The notes: generated by a model from the letters alone, not told the origin. Shown: positions 19,803 to 28,522, counted from the first letter of the stretch. The stretch: DNA of 64,000 nt from Mixta calida (GCF_002953215.1 NZ_CP026378.1:2028540-2092539), one strand, 5' to 3'. Numbers and translations are program-made.

Positions 19803-20933
19803 GTGCATCGCGCGATTAAAGTTTCTGTTTCCGTTTTGATGCTGGCCGCTTCCGCCTCGGCCGTTGCGACAACTTATCCAATCACGCTGACGGATTTCGA
19901 CGGACAGAAAATCACCCTGAAGAAGGAGCCTGAGCGCATTGTGGTGCAGGATGGCCGTGACATTCTGGCGTTGGCGCTGCTGGATCGGGCGAATCCTTTT
20001 CAACGCATCGTCGCCTGGAATAACCTGTTAAAGAAAAGCGATGGCGAAACCTGGCGGCTGATGCTGAACAAATGGCCGCAGGCGGCGCGCATTACCGATA
20101 TGGGCTTCAGCGATAAAGGCGAAGTGAATCTGGAAAGCGTGATCGCGCAGCAGCCGGATCTGATGATTGCGCAGCTGCGATCCAAACCCTCCCTGACGCA
20201 GACCGGCGTGTTGGAAAAGCTGCGGCAGCTGGGCATTCCGGTGATGTTTATCGATACCTTTAACAATCCCGTTAAAGATGCGCCCGCCAGCATCACGCTA
20301 ATGGGTGAAGCGCTTAACCGCGAGCAGGAAGCGCAGCAGTACACGCAATTCTACCAACAGCACTATCAGGCGATTCAGGAGAAAGTGCGCGCCGTTTCAC
20401 CGAAGCCGCGCGTCTTTATCGAAGCCAAGGCGGGGCTGGGCGGCCTGGAGTCCTGCTGCTTTACGCATGGTCATGTTGGCTGGGGGGCGATGGTGGAAGC
20501 GGTCGGCGCCGCCAATATTGGTTCAGAGCTGTTGCCGGGCGCCACCGGCGACGTGTCGCTGGAGAAAGTGATCGCCATGAAGCCGGACGCTTATATCGTT
20601 TCAGGCTCCCAGTGGGCAAGTAAAAATAATGCGGCGGTGCCGTTTGGCTACGGCGTGACCCAACAGCAGGTGGACCGCGCTTTTGATCGTATGAAGCAGC
20701 GTCCGGGCTTTGCCGAGTTGCAGCCGGTGAAAGAAGGGCGCTTCTACGGCGTATATCACAACTTCTACAACCATCCGTGGAATATCGTCGGCATCGAATA
20801 TCTGGCGAAATTCATCTATCCGCAGCAGTTTGCGCAGCTTGATCCCGCAAACAGCTGGCATGAGATCGTCACCCGTTTTACCACCATTCCTGAAGGAAAG
20901 GGCGTATTAGGCGCGCAGGCGCCGCGATCCTGA
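19803..20933 (+). CDS. iron-siderophore-type ABC transporter periplasmic binding protein
   Basis: Periplasmic binding protein of the FepB/BtuF-like class (TroA/PBP2 helical backbone). A GTG start at 19803 is preferred over an ATG 45 bases upstream, because AAGGAG is seven bases away and a proper signal peptide (cut near SASAVA) follows at once; this gives 376 residues. PITLTDFDGQKITL, PERIVV and SLEKVIAMKPDAYIV are typical of the family. No permease or ATPase is adjacent; the nearest such genes are btuCD, 19 kb away. A Fur box lies upstream, so it is probably iron-repressed. The ligand is unknown. Confidence 0.83.
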   Translation: MHRAIKVSVSVLMLAASASAVATTYPITLTDFDGQKITLKKEPERIVVQDGRDILALALLDRANPFQRIVAWNNLLKKSDGETWRLMLNKWPQAARITDMGFSDKGEVNLESVIAQQPDLMIAQLRSKPSLTQTGVLEKLRQLGIPVMFIDTFNNPVKDAPASITLMGEALNREQEAQQYTQFYQQHYQAIQEKVRAVSPKPRVFIEAKAGLGGLESCCFTHGHVGWGAMVEAVGAANIGSELLPGATGDVSLEKVIAMKPDAYIVSGSQWASKNNAAVPFGYGVTQQQVDRAFDRMKQRPGFAELQPVKEGRFYGVYHNFYNHPWNIVGIEYLAKFIYPQQFAQLDPANSWHEIVTRFTTIPEGKGVLGAQAPRS

Positions 20934-20935
20934 TA

Positions 20936-20966
20936 AAGAAGCACGCCGCTCGGCGTGCTTCTTATT
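20936..20966 (+). terminator. intrinsic terminator after the binding-protein gene
   Basis: AAGAAGCACGCC and GGCGTGCTTCTT pair perfectly around GCTC, beginning three bases past the stop. Confidence 0.85.
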
Positions 20967-21199
20967 GATAATTCATAGAAAATTCTATTTATTCCTGCCC
21001 TGATGCGCTTCGCCTGAATACCCTTTATAATGCGCGCCGTTAATAAGAAAATTCCCATTCGTAGTCCTTTCTCATCAGGATGTTTAGGAATTCGGGCTGT
21101 TTAACGCTTGTTTACAAAGTTTACGGTAAATGACGTTGATCGCCGCGTAAAACGCTTCAGACTCTCCCTTTTTTAAAACTGTCGTACGGATCACACATA

Positions 21200-21961
21200 A
21201 TGAAAGTGTTTAATAAGCTCTCTGTTGCGCTGCTGCTTTCTGCGGGCGCGTTTGGTCACCAGGCCATGGCTGATAACAATGTCTTTACCGTCATGGACGA
21301 TCCTTCTACCGCCAAAAAAACCTTCGAAGGCAACGCGGCAGCAGGCTACCTGGCGCAGACCGGCAACACCACCAGCTCTTCGCTGACCGCGCAAACCAAT
21401 ATGACGTGGTATCAGCCGAACACGGCGTACAGTCTGTGGGGCAACGCCGCCAACACCTCCTCAAATGATGAACGCTCATCAGAGACCTATCAGATTGGCG
21501 GACGCACCCGTTACAATATGACCGATAACGACTATCTGTTCGGTCAGGCGAGCTGGCTAAGCGATCGATTCAACGGCTACGATTCCCGTGATGTGCTGGC
21601 TGCCGGTTATGGTCGTCAGGTATTGAACGGACCGGTACATTCGCTGCGCGTCGAATTTGGTCCGGGCGTGCGCTATGACGATTTCCACGACGGCGGCCAT
21701 GAAACCCAGGGGCTGGGCTACGGCGCACTGAGCTATCAGTGGCAGATGACCGATACCACTAAATTTATTCAGGGCGTTTCCGTGCTGAGCAGCTTTAACG
21801 ACAACACTACCGTTAACTCTGAGACCGGCCTGCAGGTTGCTATCAATGCGCACTTCGCGCTGAAGCTGGCTTACAATGTGACCTGGAACAACAATCCGCC
21901 GGAATCGGCATCAGAACACACCGACACCAAAACGCAGATTTTGCTCTCCTACGCGATGTAA
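21200..21961 (+). CDS. ydiY: DUF481 family outer-membrane-type protein YdiY
   Basis: Acid-inducible YdiY family protein of 253 residues with a signal peptide ending near QAMA and a predicted beta-barrel. Close family signatures are NVFTVMDDPSTAKKTFEGN, AGYLAQTGNT, NTSSNDERSSETYQIGGR and VAINAHFALKLAYNVTWNNN. The C-terminus ends in an aromatic-alternating strand typical of outer-membrane proteins. It stands alone with its own promoter region and terminator. In E. coli it neighbours pfkB; no pfkB is present here. Confidence 0.93.
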   Translation: MKVFNKLSVALLLSAGAFGHQAMADNNVFTVMDDPSTAKKTFEGNAAAGYLAQTGNTTSSSLTAQTNMTWYQPNTAYSLWGNAANTSSNDERSSETYQIGGRTRYNMTDNDYLFGQASWLSDRFNGYDSRDVLAAGYGRQVLNGPVHSLRVEFGPGVRYDDFHDGGHETQGLGYGALSYQWQMTDTTKFIQGVSVLSSFNDNTTVNSETGLQVAINAHFALKLAYNVTWNNNPPESASEHTDTKTQILLSYAM

Positions 21962-21980
21962 TGTTCCATACTGCAATAAA

Positions 21981-22011
21981 AACGGGCCGCCTGTCGCGGC
22001 CCGTTTTTTTG
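21981..22011. terminator. bidirectional terminator between ydiY and cioB
   Basis: AACGGGCCGC and GCGGCCCGTT pair perfectly around CTGTC, with TTTTTTT on the plus strand and TTTTTATT on the minus strand. Confidence 0.92.
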
Positions 22012-22031
22012 TCCTGTTGTCCTGCGCCGCT

Positions 22032-22976
22032 TCAGCGCACGCGCGCGCGAAATACCCAAAAGGCCCAGCTGTTATAGGCCAGCGTTACCGGCAGGACCAC
22101 GGCGTAGCCGCTTAGCAGAAAAATTTGCGTCGCTGGCGCGGCGGCCGCCTGTTGAATAGTCAGTTTGCCCGGCAGCAGCCAGGGCCAGAGACCGGCGATC
22201 AACAATCCCCAGCAAAGCGTTACCAGACTGAGCGCCAGCATCAGCGACAGCATGGGACGGCGATAGCGCATTGCCGCCAGTAGCGCGACGAAGGCCAGCA
22301 GCAGCATCAGCAGCAGGATCTTGCCCGGCACACGCTGCCACGCCTGCAAAAAGGGGCGGCTGTCCAGCAGGTTGATGCCGATCAACAACGCCAGACTCAG
22401 CACCAGAAACAGCCAGGCAAGATGATGCGCCAGCACGATCTCCGGGCCTTTAACCCGCCACTGGATCCAGCAGCAGCCGCAAAGCAGACAGGCGGCGATC
22501 AGGCCAAAGCCGCACAAAACGGGATAGAGAGTAAGCCAGCTGAACGCGCCTTCCTGGAAACGCCCGCCGATCACCACGCCCGCCAGCGCGCCCTGAGTAA
22601 AGGTGGCGATAAGCGAGCTGAGGATATGGGTGATATCCAGCGTGCGGTGCCAGCGCGCATCAACATGGCCGCGATATTCCACCGCCACGGCGCGCATCAC
22701 CAGCGCCATCAGCATAATAAACAGCGGCAGATAAACGGCGCTGAACAGCACGCTCCAGGCGACGGGAAAAAGCGCCAGCAGTCCGCCCGCCAGCAGCACC
22801 AGCCAGGTTTCGTTCGCGTCCCAGATCGGCAGAATAGTCGCGGTCAGCCTGCGGCGCGCTTCGCCGCCGCGGAAGAAAAACAGCAGCATCCCGACGCCGA
22901 GATCGGTGCCGTCCAGCAACAGATACATCAGCAGCGAAAACGCCAGCGTGGCAGCGGAAATATCGGCCAGCGTCAT
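22032..22976 (-). CDS. cioB: bd-type quinol oxidase subunit II, CIO type
   Basis: Second subunit of a cytochrome bd-type quinol:O2 oxidoreductase in the inner membrane. The product has 314 residues, shorter than E. coli CydB (379) and close to the CioB/short CydB group. MYLLLDGTDLGVGML and WDANETWLVLLAGGLLALFP are diagnostic of subunit II. About eight membrane segments are evident. The start overlaps the cioA stop as ATGA, and the gene is the last of a four-gene overlapping unit with a formate dehydrogenase. No small CydX-like frame follows before the terminator. Confidence 0.9.
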   Translation of the reverse strand: MTLADISAATLAFSLLMYLLLDGTDLGVGMLLFFFRGGEARRRLTATILPIWDANETWLVLLAGGLLALFPVAWSVLFSAVYLPLFIMLMALVMRAVAVEYRGHVDARWHRTLDITHILSSLIATFTQGALAGVVIGGRFQEGAFSWLTLYPVLCGFGLIAACLLCGCCWIQWRVKGPEIVLAHHLAWLFLVLSLALLIGINLLDSRPFLQAWQRVPGKILLLMLLLAFVALLAAMRYRRPMLSLMLALSLVTLCWGLLIAGLWPWLLPGKLTIQQAAAAPATQIFLLSGYAVVLPVTLAYNSWAFWVFRARVR

Positions 22977-24346
22977 TGCTTACCTCCGGGCGCCATCTCC
23001 GGCGCCGGGCCCGGCTCGCCGACGCGCGTTTCACGGTTGGCGTAGCGCAACAGATAGCGCAGCCCGATATAGAACACCGTACCGTAGATAAGCAGAATGG
23101 CGCAGCCTGACGCGATAACCAGCCGGAAAGAGAGGGGAGAAACGCTGTCGGCAGTGCGCAGCAGGCCATAGACCGTCCAGGGCTGACGCCCCACTTCCGT
23201 CACCACCCAGCCCGCCAGCAGAGCGATAAAGCCCGCCGGCCCCATCAGCACGATGGATTTCAGCAGCCAGCGCGATTGCCACAGACGGCCGCGCAGCCGC
23301 TGCGTCAGCGCCGTCAGGCTAACGGCTATCATCAGCAGACCCAGCCCGACCATCACGCGAAAGGCGAAAAACAGCGGCGCCACCGGCGGAATATCCTGCG
23401 GCGGAAACTCACTGAGGCTTTTGATCTGCCCGGTCAGATTATGGCGCAGATAGAGCGAGCCAATAGCGGGTATTGCCACCTCCCAGCGATTGCGCTGTTG
23501 CTGCGCATCGGGCAGGGCGAACAGCCGCAGCGGCTCTCCCTGGCCTGGCGGCGGTCGATGCCAGTCGCCTTCCACGGCGGCGATTTTCTGCGGCTGATGC
23601 CGCAGCGTATTCTCGCCGTGCAGATCGCCGACGACCGCCTGCAACGGCGTCAGGATCACCAGCAGCCACAGGGGGATTGAGACCATCAGCCGCGCCCGCG
23701 GGTTTGCGACGTCGCGCAAAAGCTGCCAGGCGCCGACCGCCGCCACCATAAAGGCGGTGCCAATCAGCATGGCCAGCGTCATATGCGCCAGCCGCCAGGG
23801 AAAAGAGGGGGTAAAGATAATATCCAGCCACGACTGCGGCTGAAACCGCTGCTGTTCATCCAGTACAAACCCGGCGGGCGTCTGCATCCAGGCGTTCGCT
23901 GCCAGTATCCAGAAGGCGCTGATCAGCGCGCCGACCGCCACCAATACCGTGACCATAAAGTGCAGGCGCGGACCGATGCGCTCCATGCCGAACATCATCA
24001 CGCCGACCATGCCCGCTTCGAGAAAAAAGGCGACCAGCACCTCATAGAACATCAGCGGGCCGATCAGCCCGCCGACCCGCTCAATAAAAGGCGCCCAGTT
24101 GGCGCCGAACTGAAACTCCATCACCACGCCGGAAACCACGCCAACCGCCACGTTCAGGGCGAAAATCTTGAGCCAGAAATGATAGACGTCGAGATAGCGC
24201 TGCTCCCGGCGCCAGAGCCAGACGCCCTCCAGCAATACCAGCCACAGCGACAGGCCAAAACTGAAGCCGGCAAGGATAATATGCAGGCCGATAGTCACCG
24301 CGAACTGCGCGCGGGAGAGCAGCAGCGTCAGTTCCGCATCAGGCAT
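22973..24346 (-). CDS. cioA: bd-type quinol oxidase subunit I, CIO type
   Basis: Subunit I of a bd-type oxidase; carries the haems and the quinol site. From the ATG at 24346 it has 457 residues. SRAQFAVTIGLHIILAG holds the conserved high-spin haem His, GDLHGENTLRHQPQKIAAVE is the conserved Q-loop start, and GRQPWTVYGLLRT is the CIO-type form of the GRQPW motif. The long Q-loop insertion of E. coli CydA is absent. A longer frame exists, but the ATG at 24346 fits the family N-terminus (PDAELTLLLSRAQFA) and overlaps the upstream stop by eight bases. Confidence 0.9.
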   Translation of the reverse strand: MPDAELTLLLSRAQFAVTIGLHIILAGFSFGLSLWLVLLEGVWLWRREQRYLDVYHFWLKIFALNVAVGVVSGVVMEFQFGANWAPFIERVGGLIGPLMFYEVLVAFFLEAGMVGVMMFGMERIGPRLHFMVTVLVAVGALISAFWILAANAWMQTPAGFVLDEQQRFQPQSWLDIIFTPSFPWRLAHMTLAMLIGTAFMVAAVGAWQLLRDVANPRARLMVSIPLWLLVILTPLQAVVGDLHGENTLRHQPQKIAAVEGDWHRPPPGQGEPLRLFALPDAQQQRNRWEVAIPAIGSLYLRHNLTGQIKSLSEFPPQDIPPVAPLFFAFRVMVGLGLLMIAVSLTALTQRLRGRLWQSRWLLKSIVLMGPAGFIALLAGWVVTEVGRQPWTVYGLLRTADSVSPLSFRLVIASGCAILLIYGTVFYIGLRYLLRYANRETRVGEPGPAPEMAPGGKQ

Positions 24347-24827
24347 TACTGTCTTTACCGGTATAGGCGCTGATCGGTTTATCCGGCGTCGGCTGCTCCA
24401 TCGCGCTGGCAAACGCTTTCAGGCCAGCCACCAGCGGCATCACCGCATGCCAAAGATCTTCATCATGCAACAGCTTCCAGGTGCCGCTGACGCCCGGCGC
24501 CACTTCATGATGCTGCTGCGCCTCCGCATGTAAATTAACGGCGTTGATCGCCGACTTCACGGCGAATACCGTTTTATGAAACTGTCCCGGCGGCATATCG
24601 CCCAGCGCCATCATCAGCGACGCCAGGTTTTGCATCGCGTTTTGCGAGCCGGGCTTATTCAGTCCGTCCACCAACACTTTGGCGATCTGCGTATTGGCTG
24701 AAACCACATCGTTGGCCAGGCGTAAAAAACCGTGGTGATGCAGGCTGTGCAGCAGCTCCTGCAAGGCATCCTGCGCGTCAGGGGCGGTTTTCGTGGGCGG
24801 CACTTCATAGTTCATACGTTCAGCCAT
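24339..24827 (-). CDS. DUF1641 protein, formate dehydrogenase partner subunit
   Basis: 162-residue DUF1641 protein. The helical pattern LLHSLHHHGFLRLANDVVSA followed by QIAKVLVDGLNKPGSQNAM is characteristic. In Bacillus subtilis a DUF1641 subunit (ForE) partners a noncanonical formate dehydrogenase (ForC) and is needed for menaquinone reduction. Here the start overlaps the stop of the dehydrogenase gene by one base (TAATG) and the stop overlaps cioA, so all are translationally coupled. Role as electron-transfer or anchoring subunit is inferred from family and context. Confidence 0.82.
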   Translation of the reverse strand: MAERMNYEVPPTKTAPDAQDALQELLHSLHHHGFLRLANDVVSANTQIAKVLVDGLNKPGSQNAMQNLASLMMALGDMPPGQFHKTVFAVKSAINAVNLHAEAQQHHEVAPGVSGTWKLLHDEDLWHAVMPLVAGLKAFASAMEQPTPDKPISAYTGKDSNA

Positions 24828-27799
24828 TAAAATTTCTCCGGGTGTTGAGTATGTTCAGGCGGCAGGGTATAGCCCTCCTGACGCCATTTTTCTTCTATCG
24901 GCAGATGCGCCAGCGGGGTGCGCTTGCCATAACGGAAGTTCTGCGGCGGCAAGGCATCGGTCTGCGGCGGCCGCGCCAGCTTTTGCAGCCTGACGGCAAT
25001 CTCTTTGTAGGCGGGCGTATTGACGTCAGGATCGTGATGCTCGCCGGTCAGGCCGTTTACGCCCGGCTTGCCGTGGTGAATAGGAATAAACAGCTGGTTG
25101 CCTGCGACGCGCTCGGTGATCACGACCGGTACCTGAAGCTCCCCGCGGCGCGACGCGATGCTGACCCAGTCGCCTGGACTGAGCTGACGCTCGGCGGCCA
25201 GCTGCGGGCTGACCTCCACGAACCCGTTCGGCGACAGCGACAGCATGCGGCCGCCGCGTCCGGTCTGGTTGGTGGACTGAAAATGTTCCAGCATGCGGCC
25301 GTTATTCAGCAGCAGGTCATACTCGGCGTCAGGCGCCTCAAGCGGTGGCTGCCATTCAATGGGCGTCAGCACCGCTTTGCCGTCCGGGAATTTAAAGCCG
25401 TCGGTATAAAGCAGCGGGGTGCTGCTGCCGTCCGGCTTCACCGGCCACAGCTGCGACTGCCAGCCGCTGAGGCGCAGGTAGTCGACGCCGGCGAAGATAT
25501 CAGCGATGCCGGCCGCCTCGGCCATAATTTCTGCCGGGTGAGAGTAGTTCCAGGGATGGCCCAGACGCGCGGCGAGATCGGTCAGGATGCGCCAGTCGGG
25601 GCGGCTGTCGCCCAGCGGCGGCATCACTTCGTAAAAGCGCTGAATACGCCGCTCGGTATTTACGTAGGTGCCCTCTTTTTCCACGCTGGGGCAACCAGGC
25701 AGCACCACGTCGGCGAATTCGGCGGTGCGGCTCATAAAGATATCCTGCACCACCATAAACTCCAGACCGCTGAACGCCTCATGCACTTTGGTGGAGTCGG
25801 CGTCGGAGAAGGCGGTCTCTTCGCCGATGATATACATCGCCTTCAGCGTGCCTTCATGCGCGTGCTGCACCATCATAAAGTTATCGGAGCCAGCCTTGTC
25901 GGAGAGCGCCTGCGCCTCCACGCCCCAGGCGCGCGCCCATTTTTCGCGCACGGCGGGGTCGGTGACTTTCTCATAGCCAGGATAGACATTGCTCAGGCAG
26001 CCGAAGTCGCTGGCGCCCTGCACGTTATTATGACCGCGCATCGGGTAGCCGCCGGTACCGGGGCGACCGTAGTTGCCAGTGACCAACAGCAGATTAGAAA
26101 GCGCAGTGCTGGTATCGGCGCCGTGGCTGTGCTGGGTGATGCCCATCGCCCACAGCAGGCAGACGCGCTGCGCCTGGCCGATGGTTTCCGCCGCTTCGAT
26201 CAGCTGCTCGACGCTCAGCCCGGTATGTTCGCTGGCGTAGTGCAGAGTAAACGGGTCCAGCGAGGCGCGATACGCTTCAACCTGATTGACTTTTTCGGCC
26301 AGGAACGCCTCGTCGGCGTAGCCATGTTCGAACATATAACGCGACATCGCCGAAGCCCACAGGCTGTCGCTGCCGGGCTTGATGCGCAGCCAGATATCGG
26401 CGCGCTCCGCCATTTCATTCATGCGCGGATCGACCACCAGGATTTTCTGTCCATGATGCTTTTGCGCCGCCTTGATGCGTGAAGCGATCACCGGGTGGTT
26501 CTCCGCCAGATTGCTGCCGACGATAATCACCAGATCGGCCTGTTGCAGATCCTCCAGCGTGCCGGCGTCGCCGCCGTAGCCGACGGTGCGGAACAGCCCT
26601 TCGGTCGCCGGGTTCTGACAGTAGCGTGAGGAGTTATCGACATTATTGGTGCCAAAAATCAGGCGGGCTATTTTTTGCGTCAGGTAGGCTTCTTCGTTGC
26701 TGCCTTTGCTGGAGCCGATAAAGCCGATACTGTCGCCGCCGTGCTGCGCGGCGATCTCTTTCATTCGTTGCGCCACCCGATCCAGCGCCTCGTCCCAGCT
26801 GGCGGGACGGAAGCGGCCGTTCTCCCTGATCAGCGGCGTGGTTAAACGCTGCGGACTGTTGACGAAGTCCCAGCCGAATTTGCCCTTAAGGCAGGTTGAG
26901 ATACCGTTGACCGGCGCGTGAGCCACCGGCTGCACCTTCAGGATATGGCGGTCGCGCGTCCACATTTCAAAACTACAGCCGACGCCGCAGTAGGTGCAGA
27001 CCGTTTTGGTTTTTTTGATCTCTTTCTGCCGCATCGCCATATCCATCATCGATATGCCGGTGATGGGCGGCGCGCCGATGGTATTCTCCAGCGTCTTGAC
27101 CAGGTCGATCATCGGGCGCTTAAGATCTTCAGGCATGGCGGTGAATGGCCCCGCATTGGGCTGCATAGTCTTTTCCAACAGGGCGTTGCAGGGGCAGACG
27201 GTGACGCAGTGACCGCAGCTAACGCAGCTGGAGCCAGCGATCTGGGTGCCGCCGTCCCACAGCACGCGCGGATGGTCGGCCGTGTAGTCGATGGAGAGCG
27301 TTTCGTTGACCTCGACGTTCTGGCAGGCTTCTACGCAACGGCCGCACAAAATGCACTGATCCGGGTCATAGGTGTAGAACGGGTTGCTCTCATCCTTTTG
27401 ATAAGGTTTGCGCTGCCAGGGATAGTACTGAATCGGAATATGCATATCGGCGACGGTGTTATGCAGCGTGCAGTCGCCGGTGTTGTGTTCGCAGAGCGTG
27501 CAATAAAGTTCGTGGCGCGCCAGCAGGCGATCCATGCCTTCCTCCTGCGCCGCCTGTGCAGCAGGCTGGCGGCTGGAGATCTCCAGCCCCTCGTGCGTGC
27601 GCAGCGTACAGCCGCGCACCAGTTCGCCCTGATACTCCACCCAGCAGACATCACAGGATTGCAACGGCGGCAGAGCAGGATGATAGCAGACGTGCGGCAG
27701 GATTTTCCCCTGCGCCTGTAAAAAATCGATTAGCGGTACGTCGACATCGCCGCTCAACAGCTCGCCGTTATAGCGGATGGTACAGGTGTTTTGGCTCAT
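24827..27799 (-). CDS. noncanonical molybdenum formate dehydrogenase catalytic subunit (ForC-like)
   Basis: 990-residue Mo-bisPGD oxidoreductase. In order: a [2Fe-2S] domain (Cys38, 49, 52, 64), a His-Cys cluster (His96, Cys100, 103, 110), two ferredoxin-type [4Fe-4S] motifs (Cys149-159 and Cys192-202), the FdhF-type [4Fe-4S] site (Cys268, 271, 275, 303), the molybdenum domain, and the C-terminal molydopterin dinucleotide-binding domain. The Mo ligand is Cys394 in SRYCQNPATEGL, followed by Gln where formate dehydrogenases have His. The conserved substrate Arg is kept in MRGHNNVQG. First gene of an overlapping unit with DUF1641 and cioAB. The Gln replacement and the DUF1641 partner match B. 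subtilis ForCE. Confidence 0.88.
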   Translation of the reverse strand: MSQNTCTIRYNGELLSGDVDVPLIDFLQAQGKILPHVCYHPALPPLQSCDVCWVEYQGELVRGCTLRTHEGLEISSRQPAAQAAQEEGMDRLLARHELYCTLCEHNTGDCTLHNTVADMHIPIQYYPWQRKPYQKDESNPFYTYDPDQCILCGRCVEACQNVEVNETLSIDYTADHPRVLWDGGTQIAGSSCVSCGHCVTVCPCNALLEKTMQPNAGPFTAMPEDLKRPMIDLVKTLENTIGAPPITGISMMDMAMRQKEIKKTKTVCTYCGVGCSFEMWTRDRHILKVQPVAHAPVNGISTCLKGKFGWDFVNSPQRLTTPLIRENGRFRPASWDEALDRVAQRMKEIAAQHGGDSIGFIGSSKGSNEEAYLTQKIARLIFGTNNVDNSSRYCQNPATEGLFRTVGYGGDAGTLEDLQQADLVIIVGSNLAENHPVIASRIKAAQKHHGQKILVVDPRMNEMAERADIWLRIKPGSDSLWASAMSRYMFEHGYADEAFLAEKVNQVEAYRASLDPFTLHYASEHTGLSVEQLIEAAETIGQAQRVCLLWAMGITQHSHGADTSTALSNLLLVTGNYGRPGTGGYPMRGHNNVQGASDFGCLSNVYPGYEKVTDPAVREKWARAWGVEAQALSDKAGSDNFMMVQHAHEGTLKAMYIIGEETAFSDADSTKVHEAFSGLEFMVVQDIFMSRTAEFADVVLPGCPSVEKEGTYVNTERRIQRFYEVMPPLGDSRPDWRILTDLAARLGHPWNYSHPAEIMAEAAGIADIFAGVDYLRLSGWQSQLWPVKPDGSSTPLLYTDGFKFPDGKAVLTPIEWQPPLEAPDAEYDLLLNNGRMLEHFQSTNQTGRGGRMLSLSPNGFVEVSPQLAAERQLSPGDWVSIASRRGELQVPVVITERVAGNQLFIPIHHGKPGVNGLTGEHHDPDVNTPAYKEIAVRLQKLARPPQTDALPPQNFRYGKRTPLAHLPIEEKWRQEGYTLPPEHTQHPEKF

Positions 27800-28018
27800 C
27801 AGATGTTCTCACAATGACATTGCGCGTTGTCCACTTCCTGTGGTTGTTCCCTGTTTTCGTAAAGTTATGTCATTGAAGGTAGACCGTAACGCCAGTCCCG
27901 GCAAAGCGAAGCGGCAAAAAGCCCGACTTATCAATCCTGAATAAAAAACAGCGCCGTACTTGCACGCCTCTGACGGCGGCCTACGCTTAAAAGAAAAGCC
28001 TGAGCGGAGGGCGTGGCC

Positions 28019-28314
28019 ATGAATGAAATAATGTCGTTACTGTCCGGGGCTGGAGCTGGGTGCTGGGAGGACTGGCGATTATCGTCGGGCTTGCTGGTTC
28101 TTACTTCGGTGGAAAAAAAATTGGCAAAACGCAGGAGAAGGCCAGGGCGGATGTTGCGGCGGCGCAGCAGCAAACCCGACAGGCTGAAGCGATAACCAGA
28201 AAACAGGCGGATAATATAAAGGTGGCCAAAAATGTGGAAACGTCTAACGCTAATCTTAATGACGCTGCTGCTCGCGACAAGCTGCGCCAGTCGAAATACA
28301 ACCTCGATGATTGA
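28019..28314 (+). pseudogene. Rz-like inner-membrane spanin, frameshifted
   Basis: Phage lysis (spanin) gene without a surrounding prophage. From the ATG at 28019 (GGAGGG upstream) the frame reads MNEIMSLLSGAGAG and then leaves the family sequence. One base added at 28052-28053 restores GSWVLGGLAIIVGLAGSYF, a membrane anchor, followed by a Gln/Ala/Lys-rich coiled-coil segment to the TGA at 28314. Without the fix, a GTG at 28060 could still start an 84-residue product with most of the anchor. The Rz1-like gene begins inside it in another frame, the usual spanin arrangement. Confidence 0.65.
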
Positions 28315-28462
28315 TCGCGCCAGCGTGGACTCGTCCTGCACGCTGTTTCAGCCGATTTACACGCACGGCAACGATGCGCAGGTGATGGACGCGCGTACGG
28401 TGCGCGCCATTAATACCCATAACGAACTATGGGATCGGCTGTGCAGCGATAAAAAGCAGTAG
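28232..28462 (+). CDS. Rz1-like outer-membrane lipoprotein spanin
   Basis: 76-residue lipoprotein embedded in the 3' part of the Rz-like gene in a different frame and extending past it. The signal peptide MWKRLTLILMTLLLATSC ends at a lipobox-type Cys. The remainder has the Rz1-family pattern of an early Cys, a PI dipeptide, and a HNELWDRLC tail. Intact here although its Rz partner is broken. No holin, endolysin or structural phage genes flank it, and a terminator follows. Confidence 0.65.
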   Translation: MWKRLTLILMTLLLATSCASRNTTSMIDRASVDSSCTLFQPIYTHGNDAQVMDARTVRAINTHNELWDRLCSDKKQ

Positions 28463-28486
28463 GCGATCCTTTACTGAATATTCTGG

Positions 28487-28514
28487 CGGCCCGCAACAGC
28501 GGGCCGTTTTTTTA
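28487..28514 (+). terminator. intrinsic terminator after the spanin pair
   Basis: CGGCCCGC and GCGGGCCG pair perfectly around AACA, followed by eight T. Confidence 0.88.
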
Positions 28515-28522
28515 TTATTTTG

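Noticed and set aside
24842-26482. 546-codon open frame antisense to the formate dehydrogenase gene
   Set aside because: The forward gene carries all Fe-S and molybdenum motifs; the antisense translation is low-complexity and unrecognisable.
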